A DNA stretch of 64,000 bases from Bolinopsis microptera (taxonomy: Eukaryota; Ctenophora; Tentaculata; Lobata; Bolinopsidae). Below are positions 47,514-58,600 of the stretch, piece by piece (the stretch's first letter is position 1; each line of letters begins with the position of its first letter). Under the pieces are notes generated by a model. It ran no database searches and was not told where the DNA came from. It worked only from the letters and a program-made list of their open reading frames with translations. Location: contig NC_087078.1 in assembly GCF_026151205.1 (NCBI RefSeq), positions 1,753,675 through 1,817,674 of the forward strand, written 5' to 3'. The position numbers and the translations under genes are program-made.

Positions 47514-47599
47514 GCCACGTACCCTTTATAATTATGTCTTTTGATGAAGGGCAAAATAAAGCTAACTATTAAGGTTTTGTTCATTTTAAAGCCGTATCG

Positions 47600-48118
47600 A
47601 TTTTCTATACGCATACCAAAAATCAAATGCGTAGCTAAAACAGAAATGAAATTACGGTGGGTTTTAATTTTTTGTCAAAAAACAAACTTTTAGGGGTGTT
47701 TCTAATGATCAGGGCCTAGCAATTATATTATATACGCCGATGTTATTTTTCCATCAGTCACAACCTTTAATTGCGATCAGTCTCAGGATTGATCCAATGG
47801 AATGTCACGTCACAACTCACATTAATTCGTGGGGGGTCTTGAAAATAGGGTGGTAGAACTGTCAAATATGAGATTGTTTCATCCTGTAGTTTCCAGTCGA
47901 CAGATCAGGTCTATGTCAAGGGTTAAATTGACCAATGTAAGAATCAGATTTAAAGAATTTGGGCCGACATTCTTGTTATACAACAATAGATTTCATTTTT
48001 ACTATTAGCACTATCAACTATTTTTCCGGAGAGTAATCTAAGTCAGTTAATTAAAATTACAACGCCATCTTTAATATCTAGGAATATTAACTTGTATAAA
48101 GACACATGACCCTACAGA
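47600..48118 (+). promoter_or_regulatory. Upstream region of family copy 3
   Basis: Almost identical to 52,130-52,662 before copy 4 and recognisable in degraded form at 36,800-37,300 before copy 2. Immediately before the ATG, all three clean copies read TTGTATAAAGACACATGACC then CTACAGA. TATAAA is too close to the ATG for an ordinary TATA box, while CTACAG next to the ATG could be a 3' splice site for an upstream 5' UTR exon or a spliced leader. This is inference. Confidence 0.45.
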
Positions 48119-48490
48119 ATGGCAATGATTAGAGTAATATTGCTGATAGCACTGCTCTCAATAACAACTGTGTTCGGTGGTCCAGGTAAGAGCGTGATAA
48201 AACAGTATTTTCCTTACAATTTGGTTCAGAAAGGTGATAAGTGAAAGTACTTTAATTTGTATACGTGATTAAGAATTGCAATAACAATGTCTCAATGTTC
48301 CTCAATACAATCTCCAATAAATTCAGATTTCCTAGTTCTCCTGCTGTACTTAAACCAAAAAGGGTAACCTGCCATCCAACAAGCCCACTCTTAAGTATCC
48401 CTAAATAGTATAAACAATCTCCCACTCTAGCATTCTCTATTCTCTAGCAATCTCTAAACAATTCCCAAACTATCCTCCTTGTAACTTTGT

Positions 48491-48735
48491 AACCAAAACA
48501 GAGGTGTTAAAATGAACCCTCTGATAATCAAAACAGAGATGTTAAAGTTAACTCTCTGCTCCCCAAAACAGAGGTTTTAAAATGAACTCTCTGCTCCCCA
48601 AAACAGAGGTTTTAAAATGAACTCTCTGCTCCCCAAAACAGAGGTTTTAAAATGAACTCTCTGCTCTAAACAATTCCTAAACTATCCTCCTTGTCACCAA
48701 AACAGAGGTGTTAAACTGAACTCTCTGCACTACCC
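48491..48735. repeat. 35-bp intronic tandem repeat in copy 3
   Basis: About six imperfect units containing CCAAAACAGAGGTTTTAAAA and TGAACTCTCTGCT. It lies in the ~640-bp segment of intron 1 that copies 3 and 4 have and copy 2 lacks. Confidence 0.85.
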
Positions 48736-49291
48736 TGCTGTACTAAATGTCGTACACTAATGTCTAATATATGCCCTAAAATACTACGCTAAAATACTAG
48801 ACAAATAAGACATGCCTACAAATGACTGTACAGTATACAACAAGCGGAACATTTTATATTACCATCATGATCACTGCTTTATGAGACATAAAGCAGATTC
48901 TACGACTACTCATTTCAGGGGATTGCACCACGGTGAGAATTGGCTGCTTCAAGGACAATTGGAACAGAGCGATAGAAGGTGGAATCAGGTTTAATTCAAA
49001 CAACCCCATTGTTGACTGCGCAAACTATGCTGGCGCAAGAGGCTGGACCATATTTTCAGTCCAAGCCAACTCTGAGTGTTTCACCGCAGCCAATGCTGGT
49101 CAAACATACAACAGATACGGAGGGGCGAATAACTGTGTAAATGGTAGAGGAGGCGGCTATGCACAGGATGTGTACGAGGTTTCATGTGAACGTGAGTTTA
49201 TTTAAAACTTTAATTCATTCCATTTGGATAATTTTATTTTATAAATTCAAGTACATAACACTTTCGTCTTATGTAATTAGTTGGTATTATA

Positions 49292-50058
49292 CAGGGTGGG
49301 CCAAAAGTCAGTACCCATACGTTGGCCTTAATAGCTCCGCCGTGTTTTATATTTGAGAGCTGTTGCTTTGCAGATGGCATACTGTACTTACTGGTTCGAG
49401 GATTCCGTCGTCAAAATTTGAAAATTCGAATATTTTAGACCACGCCCATTCAATATTAAAACACCTATATTTTTTTCTCTGAACATGCTGAACGCCTAAT
49501 TTTTTCAGAGACGGTAGATTATCAAATGTTGCATATGATCTGAAAACATGAGGCAAATCGGATTAGAAATGACGAAGTTATCAATCATTTTCTGTATCTC
49601 GTTAACAATATTGACTGGGTGATTATGTGACATTGTGACACGACACCTTAATTGGGCAGCCTTCACGATTCCCATTATGTTTAACGGGGTAGTTAACGGG
49701 GGCACCTTATCACGTGATTAGGTAAACCAATCACCTGATCACACGTAATGAATAAACTCGTTATGCTTCATATCTCGGTCATCTGAGAAGCTACAGTTCT
49801 AATTCTTTCAGGACAAACGTAATTCGAATGGCCAAACACAATTCAATAACATTTAGCTTGATCCGACTATCCAAACTATCAAATAAATGTGAAAATGAAC
49901 CTCCATTTGAAAAAAATGAACGTGAATATTTTTCAAGTTGACAAATTCCTCGAACCAGTGGTGGTACTAAGCCATACCAGAAAGAAGTATTCAAATTGGG
50001 CACTCAGTGACTGAGCTATAAAGGCCAACGTATGGGTACTGACTTTTGGCCCACCCTG
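49292..50058. mobile_element. 767-bp mariner-type MITE in intron 2 of copy 3
   Basis: The ends are inverted repeats of about 46 bp with one mismatch, starting CAGGGTGGGCCAAAAGTCAG. TA flanks each side (49,290-49,291 and 50,059-50,060). In copy 4 the intron runs through the same site (53,830-53,850, TATTAGATATACAGTT) without it. TA duplication and the CAGGGTGG-CCAAAAGT end are typical of Tc1/mariner elements. No transposase. Confidence 0.92.
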
Positions 50059-50935
50059 TATATACAGTTAAATATACTGATTACTGATGTATTATCTTTA
50101 CAGCGGAGTTCGAATGTACATCTGAGGAAACGGGACAAACACTGGGGGCAAGTATTTTCAACATTATCATTTGAATTTAGATATAATGATAGAATTATAT
50201 TAGGTACAGTATGAAAAATAAAAACTAAGGGTTATTAAAAGGTTATTTTAACTGTCTTGAAAAGTAAAAATTAATTAATCAAAAATAATTTGTCAAATAT
50301 AATCACGATCAGCCGAACGAATCGTACATCAACGACTCCGGAAAGAAGTGTGTATGTGGCTCAGAGGGATTTGTGTGTCTTTGTGATGACGCGTCCATGT
50401 CCTGCCCTGCTGGAAGTAGCAAATGGACTGATCAACTCACCTGTACAGCTAAATGCATCAAAGGTAAGGGATTCAGAATCAGAGACATTTTGAACGTATA
50501 TTTCATGTTTCATATCCGAACGGACATCTTCAAAAGGATTACGACTAAAGTAGAATGAACTGAAGTCTCTGAAGTCTCAATGTTGTTTCAGATGCGGCAC
50601 ATTGTTCTAGTTCTGGTGATCCTCATTACCACTCGTTTGACGGAAAGTACTACGATTTCCATGGAACATGTACATACCAGGCAGCCAGTTGTGATGATTT
50701 CCAGGTAATTACAGTATACTATTGGAAGTGTTGGTACAATATGTTGTTCAAACACGTCCCATTTATTTAGAACACCATATCGTTTTTATCGGTTTATTAA
50801 CTCTTAGCCACATCAAAATTCAAATTAAAGGCCATCAAGGCAACTACATATATTCATATTATTGTTCCTTCAAATTGAATGTACAACAATAGTTTAAATT
50901 TAAAACCTCCTTTATTTCCGGTGAACGTCAAAAAG

Positions 50936-52662
50936 TTAGATTAGCTATAAATACTGAGCAGTGCTTGCTTTTAAATCAGCCCTTCCAGAAGATTTCGAAA
51001 GTTCCTCCCAGCTCGCCCGCACGGAACTCGATGTTCCACTACTATAGATTATCCTTTTTGGGGACCGAGGGCTCATCGTCTGAGTATATAAAGCAGATAC
51101 TCCTGAGTATGTTCGTAGAAATATTGCCTTTACCCTCGACCTCATGAGATGTTGTCCGTACTGAGTTCGCTAACGTTTGTTATAAAGTTATAATATATAT
51201 TGACTAGTATAACCCGTGCCTTCGGCCGAGACCACACAGACATTCTGGGATTATTAGTATAGATAGTTTTAACAATATCATGATTCAATGTCACTCAATA
51301 AATAACCTCCTATAAACTAACCTTATTTATGCCTAACACATTAAATATTTTATTTCCCCATCTTTACCTTGTTCATCTTCTCGCACAATTCCTTAATAAG
51401 TGGGGTACGTCGTCGTCATGTGAATGTTTGCAGTTTTTTATACATTGATTGGGGTGTCTACTGTCGACTAGTGGTCAAGTTTATGTCTAGTGGTCAAGTT
51501 TATGTCTAGTGTCAAGTTTTAGGGACGTTTTTTGCTAACAATGTTACGTCAGCAGACGAGTTGGTTAAGAAATGCTTGTGAAAGTGGATCCCTGGAAACC
51601 AATTGTTTTCCACAGTTTATGCTACCCTGATGAGTCTAACATATTTTTTTCGGTTTACTTTACTGAAGTCCTTAGTCCGTACCTATTAGTAGTACCTACC
51701 TCTCGATATATGATTTTGGACTCTGTCATCATAGGTACGTATCGAGAATTACTCGGACCGAAGTTTTGTAAGTCGAAATGTTGTCAACGTTTTTCAATGT
51801 GATTGGTTCCATATACTTATAAAGAACGTGATATTTGGCCTGAAGATTTAAAGGAGAATGCGCAAATTTGGTCCTCAGATCTAAAGGAAAATGCGCAATT
51901 TGTCGCGGAGAACTGAAATAATCGTGATTTGTCGCGAGCATCTAAGAAAATCGCGATTTGTCGCGGCAAACGTCAAAAAATCGCAATTTGTCGAGGCAAC
52001 CGTCAAAAATCACGATTCCGCACGTGCCGCGATTTCTTTTTTGTCCTTGCCACGTACCCTTTATAATTATGTCTTTTGATGGAGGGTAAAATAAGGCTAA
52101 CTTGAGTAACTATTAAGGTTTTGTTCATTTTAAAGCCGTATTGATTTTCTATACGCATACCAAAAATCAAATGCGTAGCTAAAACAGAAATGAAATTACG
52201 GTGGGTTTTAATTTTTTGTCAAAAAACAAACTTTTAGGGGTGTTTCTAATGATCAGGGCCTAGCAATTATATTATATACGCCGATGTTATTTTTCCATCA
52301 GTCACAACCTTTCAATTGCGATCAGTCTCAGGATTGATCCAATGGAATGTCACGTCACAACTCACATTAATTCGTGGGGGGTCTTGAAAATAGGGTGGTA
52401 GAACTGTCAAATATGAGATTGTTACATCCTGTAGTTTCCAGTCGACATATATCAGGTCTATGTCAAGGGTTAAATTGACCAATGTAAGAATCAGATTTAA
52501 AGAATTTGGGCCGACATTCTTGTTATACAACAATAGATTTTATTTTTACTATTAGCACTATCAACTATTTTTCCGGAGAGTAATCTAAGTCAGTTAATTA
52601 AAATTACGCCATCTTTAATATCTAGGAATATTAACTTGTATAAAGACACATGACCCTACAGA
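50936..52662. other. Duplicated intergenic unit between copies 3 and 4
   Basis: Homologous to 45,505-48,118 with the TTAA element absent. It includes the ACCCGTGCCTTCGGCCGAGA repeat (51,211; also 45,785), shared ORF-free sequence at 51,550-51,800, the right end of the AAGGAC element (to about 52,050) and the copy 4 upstream region (52,130-52,662). The identical 76-codon ORF in both intergenic copies (46,057 and 51,572) is conserved only because the duplication is young. Confidence 0.8.
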
Positions 52663-55600
52663 ATGGCAATGATTAGAGTAATATTGCTGATAGCACTGCT
52701 CTTAATAACAACTGTGTTCGGTGGTCCAGGTAAGAGCGTGATAAAACAGTATTTTCCTTACAATTTGGTTCAGGAAGGTGATAAGTGAAAGTACTTTAAT
52801 TTGTATACGTGATTAAGAATTGCAATAACAATGTCTCAATGTTCCTCAATATAATCTCCAATAAATTCAGATTTCCTAGTTCTCCTGCTGTACTTAAACC
52901 AAAAAGGGTAACCTGCCATCCAAAAAGCCCACTCTTAAGTATCCCTAAATAGTATAAACAATCTCCCACTCTAGCATTCTCTATTCTCTAGCAATCTCTA
53001 AACAATTCCCAAACTATCCTCCTTGTAACTTTGTAACCAAAACAGAGGTGTTAAAATGAACCCTCTGATAATCAAAACAGAGATGTTAAAATTAACTCTC
53101 TGCTCCCCAAAACAGAGGTTTTAAGATGAACTCTCTGCTCCCCAAAACAGAGGTTTTAAAATGAACTCTCTGCTCCCCAAAACAGAGGTTTTAAAATGAA
53201 CTCTCTGCTCTAAACAATTCCTAAACTATCCTCCTTGTAACCAAAACAGAGGTGTTAAACTGAACTCTCTGCACTACCCTGCTGTACTAAATGTCGTACA
53301 CTAATGTCTAATATATGCCCTAAAATACTACGCTAAAATACTAGACAAATAAGACATGCCTACAAATGACTGTACAGTATACAACAAGCGGAACATTTTA
53401 TATTACCATCATGATCACTGCTTTGTGAGACATAAAGCAGATTCTACGACTACTCATTTCAGGGGATTGCACCACGGTGAGAATTGGCTGCTTCAAGGAC
53501 ACCTGGAACAGAGCGATAGAAGGTGGAATCAGGTTTAGGTCAAACAACCCCATTGTTGACTGCGCAAACTATGCTGGAGCAAGAGGCTGGACCATATTTT
53601 CAGTCCAAGCCAACTTTGAGTGTTTCACCGCAGCCAATGCTGGTCAAACATACAACAGATACGGAGGGGCGAATAACTGTGCAAATGGTAGAGGAGGTGG
53701 CTGGGCACAGGATGTGTATCAGGTTTCATGTGAACGTGAGTTTATTTAAAACTTTAATTCATTCCATTTGAATGATTTTATTTTATAAATTCAAGTACAT
53801 AACACTTTCGTCTTTTGTAATTAGTTGGTATTAGATATACAGTTAAATATACTGATTACTGATGTATTATCTTTACAGCGGAGTTCGAATGTACATCTGA
53901 GGAAACGGGACAAACACTGGGGGCAAGTATTTTCAACATTATCATTTGAATTTAGATATAATGATAGAATTATATTAGGTACAGTATGAAAAATCAAAAC
54001 TAAGGGTTATTGAAAGGTTGTTTTAACTGTCTTGAAAAGTAAAAAGTAATTAATCAAAAATAATTTGTCAAATATAATCACGATCAGCCGAACGAATCGT
54101 ACATCAACGACTCCGGAAAGAAGTGTGTATGTGGCTCAGAGGGATTTGTGTGTCTTTGTGATGACGCGTCCATGTCCTGCCCTGCTGGAAGTAGCAAATG
54201 GACTGATCAACTCACCTGCACAGCTAAATGCATCAAAGGTAAGGGATTCAGAATCAGAGACATTTTGAACGTATATTTCATGTTTCATATCCGAACGGAC
54301 ATCTTCAAAAGGATTACGACTAAAGTAGAATTAACTGAAGTCTCTGAAGTCTCAATGTTGTTTCAGATGCGGCACATTGTTCTAGTTCTGGTGATCCTCA
54401 TTACCACTCGTTTGATGGCAAGTACTACGATTTCCATGGAACATGTACATACCAGGCAGCCAGTTGTGATGATTTCCAGGTATTCACAGTCCACTATTGG
54501 AAGTATTGGTACAATATGTTCTTCAAACACGTCACATTTATTTAGAACACCATATCGTTTTTATCGGTTTATTAACTCTTAGCCACATCACAATTCAAAT
54601 TAAAGGCTACCAAGGCAACTACTCGTATAATTGAATGTACAACAATAGTTTAAATTTAAAACCTCTTTATTTCAGGTTAACTTCAAAAATGTAGATTTAC
54701 TGGGACGAGCCCCGAGATTCACCAAACGAGCGGAACTGGAATACAAAGGGAAAGTGTTCGCTATTGAGAACGGATACGTAGCAACTGTTGACGGAGAAAG
54801 GGTAAGTTTCTTCAAGAACTTCAAATTTTGACAATATTTCAAATAGTGATTGATGAAAAATATAAACGGCGGAATATTTAAAAAATTCGGTGCTATTCGA
54901 CTTGTTGAGCCTAATAAAGTGCCAACTGCCGAAGCATTATTCTTAAAACTATCTTCTGTCAGGTTCAAGTGCCCTATGTAAAGAAATACACTTCGGGAGA
55001 TTCAGTTCAGATTCAAAACAAGTAAGGGGCTTAAAAAGTGAATAGTATTTCAAGATGGGAGTATGAGTTGGGAGTTCACATTATATCGCAACTTGACGTG
55101 CCATAACAATATTAATTAAACCTCTGTTAATTACATTTACTCATTTGGAACTAAAACTTGTTTCTTTTCAGCGGAGAGTTAGAGATCGTATTTTACCAAA
55201 ACAGCAAGGGAAGGATTCCTGCTACCAGAATAAGAGCTAACAATGCTGGGCGGTAGGGAATTCTACAATTTGCATATTTCTTTACAGATATTTGGATTGA
55301 AAGAGACCATGGTGGATCTTTTTCTGGAATTTATCAAAAACACAGAAAAAGATGATTTTGAGGATAATTTTATAAGAGCGATCTTCAATTGATAATTGGA
55401 CTATGTTTATCCCAAAATATTTTGGCAGTTTCCAAACATTATCAAGCAGTAAGATAAAATAAAATGATACAGGTACATCAACGCAGAGATTTCGTTACAC
55501 GGTTCTTGCTCTGGCGAAACTGAGGGATTGTGTGGAAACTGGAACGGAAATGCTGCTGATGACCTGACCGGGGGCTCACCAAACTCTCTTGGAGTTATTC

Positions 55601-58600
55601 ACCAGGTGAGCAGGCAACTAAATCAATAATATCTGGCACGGTAACTTTGGAAATGTTTCATTTGTTAAATTGGAAAGCAAACAAGCTGAATTAAATGGAA
55701 ACATCAATAGAGCACTGGATCGATCTTACATGGATAACTTCAGTACAAATAACAGTTCAAATATTAATCACAGCAATACGATGAGAACTGTCCTGCCCCA
55801 CCAGCCCCGTACCACCCATGTGACGACATTCCTCAAGGTCACGAATCTGCTGCACTCGTCTGTGATGCTCTAAAAGGTGATTTACACTCTCATTTTATGA
55901 TTTGGGGGCATGATTATCTCATTATAGTTACTCGTAACGAAACATCAACTTTACTTTATTATAACACCATCATCGGCCAGTCTGATAAAGTGATAAGAAA
56001 CGATCAGAAATTGTATTGAAAGACCTAAGGCCAGAGACATCAATTACTACTAATATTTTATCATGTCTAAGTGTTAGGAATAATTCATAAATTGCAAAGT
56101 TGTTGTAGATTGAAAATTTATATACCTTACTCGGGATTATTATGACCGGGATAAAGTGGCGGGTTTAGGGTAATTTCGCCATATTTTTCCCGAACCACAT
56201 TTTCACCGGTCGTTAATAAACCCGCCGTCTCAGCTTTTAGGGTTCCCAAGGGGTATGGGTGCTCATATTTTAATCGTTGTCTTATATTCACTGCCTACCT
56301 GTCTGCCTAGGTCGGTCCAGATGAAATCTGGAACGAGTTTAAAATTTGTATATTCACTAAAGAAGACTATTGGGACACTTGTTGTAGGTTTTTCGACTTC
56401 ATTTGGCTAAAATTGCAAAAATTCACCTTTTTGCCCAATTCTTGTCATATATCCTTATGGTCAAAGTTGATTTAAATAGGCCAATTTTTAATTTCTTAGG
56501 TATTGACTATCTCTACATAATGAAATAGGACTCAAAGTAAAAGTAACAGTTAAATTAAAACTTGAATTAATTAAAACTGTCATTAACATGAATCAGTTTC
56601 ATCAGTCATTTATTCATAATTCTAAACAATGTGAACGATGCATTCTTTCGAAGAAAATTATTTTCCATCTAGTTTGATTAACCGCGAGTCATTATTTCTG
56701 TCTACTTTCAACAATTATTGATAATTCGACTTGTTTCACAAGTTTTAGCAATGCGAAAATTTCTAAACTGGCTTATCTCTAATAAGGAAATTTACATCTG
56801 TGACAAAATTTTTGAATCTAAAATTGAAAGGTTGGACACCGGTAAAATGGCGACCGGGAAAATGTGGTGGGTTTTGAGCAATTTCGCCATATTTTTCCCG
56901 AACCATATTTTAACCGGTCGTTAATAAACCCGTCGTAATAATCCCGAGTAAAGTATTAGATGAGAATTTGAGTTTCAAATTTGATTGATCACACGTGTTG
57001 TTTTTAGGGGCACCGTTCAGCAGTTGCCATTCAACTGTTAGCTATGGAGATTTAGACGGCGGTGTGTACATGAACTGTTTGACAGATGTCTGTAATTGTT
57101 ACATGGATCAGGTCAGTCAGATTACCAAGTTCGCGATAACTTGGATAGAGTGAAATGTTATCATAAAACATGGTATCATTTTTAAGTTTTAACTTATTAC
57201 AACACTACTAATCTATTGCATTTATTGAGTATTATGTAATGGGATGGAAACATTTTAACCAGCTAGTCCACACCCTAGCTCAATAAAATAAATAATTTGT
57301 TTTACTTCTAGATGAAAATCTCTAATAGTGCTTTACAAGGTTGTTAAATACGTATTAGGAGGGAATACGTATTGGAATACGAATACGTATTAATCCTCGA
57401 AAATTGACGTATTACGAAAATTTCGATAAGCTAACATTAATTTCGCAAAAAATGTTAGCTTATCGGATTATCCATGAAATTTGATTACAAATTTAAGTTA
57501 TCATGTATAACTGCACTCCTTTAATGCATGATCGGTGATGAGGGTGGCGCGCAGCTGTAATGTTTAATTTTGACAAATCAGCGTATTACGGCGTATTATG
57601 GCGTATTCGTGGACGTATTTAACAATCCATAGAAATTAACGTATTACGGCGTATTACGACGTATTCTTTATTAGAACCGAATACGTCGTATTCTTTCACG
57701 AAAATTTGACGTATTTAACAACCTTGGTGCTTTAATACTACATATATTAATATTTTATATTAGATATTAATATTTTATATTATAAAGTAATGACTCTAAA
57801 TTTATATATTATTTCAGGCCTGTGCGTGTTCCCAATTTGATATATATGCCGTACAATGCAACCAAAATGGAGTAGATCTCTCTGACTGGAGAGAAAGTGT
57901 GGATTATTGTCGTAAGTTTGCTAAAATGGACAGTTTAAAAAAGATTCTGCCAGATTAAACAACTCTTTAACAATTAGTTAAACTCAAGTCTCAAGCATGA
58001 CATATTTACCTATCATGCCGAAAATGTTAATCTATATAATAAATCATTTCTTTCAGCTTACGTATGTCCGGAGGGACTAACATATCATGCTTCTGCCTCA
58101 ATTCCATCACCATCCTGTCTGGACAGAAACCCTGAAGAGGAGTCAACAGCTCGAGGATGTTTCTGTCCTTCTGGAAAGTTCCTCCAAGATGGTATTTGTG
58201 TTGAAGCGAGCCAGTGCAAATGTATCTATGAGGGAAAATTCTACAATGTTAGTACAGGACACAGACCATTTCTAAGTTTCGTGTAAATTAGATTTTCTTT
58301 TTGCCATAAACTTAATCAACATGACTACTCAATAAAATTTCCCGTGTGATTCATTTCAAAAATTTGCGACAGATATACAATCTCGGCAATTAATCAATTA
58401 AATTTGAATAATTTTCAAGGTTGGAGACGTCATTGAGAAACTTGCAGAATGCCAATCTTGCACGTGTGCAGGTGAAGGTGCAATGAACTGTGTAGATCTA
58501 GCGTGTCCCGCTCTGAGTTGTGCTGCTAACGAGGTACAGGCTCAGAAGGATGATTCTTGCTGTGGTTACTGTGCAGCTGATTGGGTCAAGGTAGGTTTTG

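Larger units (their letters stand above)
48119..50935 (+). pseudogene. Family copy 3, truncated in the VWD domain
   Basis: Exons 1-5 are intact and match copy 4: 48119-48185, 48919-49191, 50104-50147, 50313-50463 and 50592-50704. They encode the signal peptide, the GCFKD-type domain, the cysteine-rich linker and the first part of the VWD domain (SGDPHYHSF...). At the exon 6 acceptor CAG has become CCG, and after about 15 bases of exon 6 (50,921-50,935) homology stops. The sequence continues with what lies between copies 2 and 3 (from 45,505). Exons 6-18 are gone. This looks like the product of unequal exchange within the array. A short secreted product from exons 1-5 cannot be excluded. The exon 3 donor is GC, as in copy 4. 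Confidence 0.85.

Noticed and set aside
46057-51802. Identical 76-codon ORFs at 46,057 and 51,572 as a conserved small gene
   Set aside because: They are identical because the intergenic unit was recently duplicated; no start context, splice site or domain supports coding.
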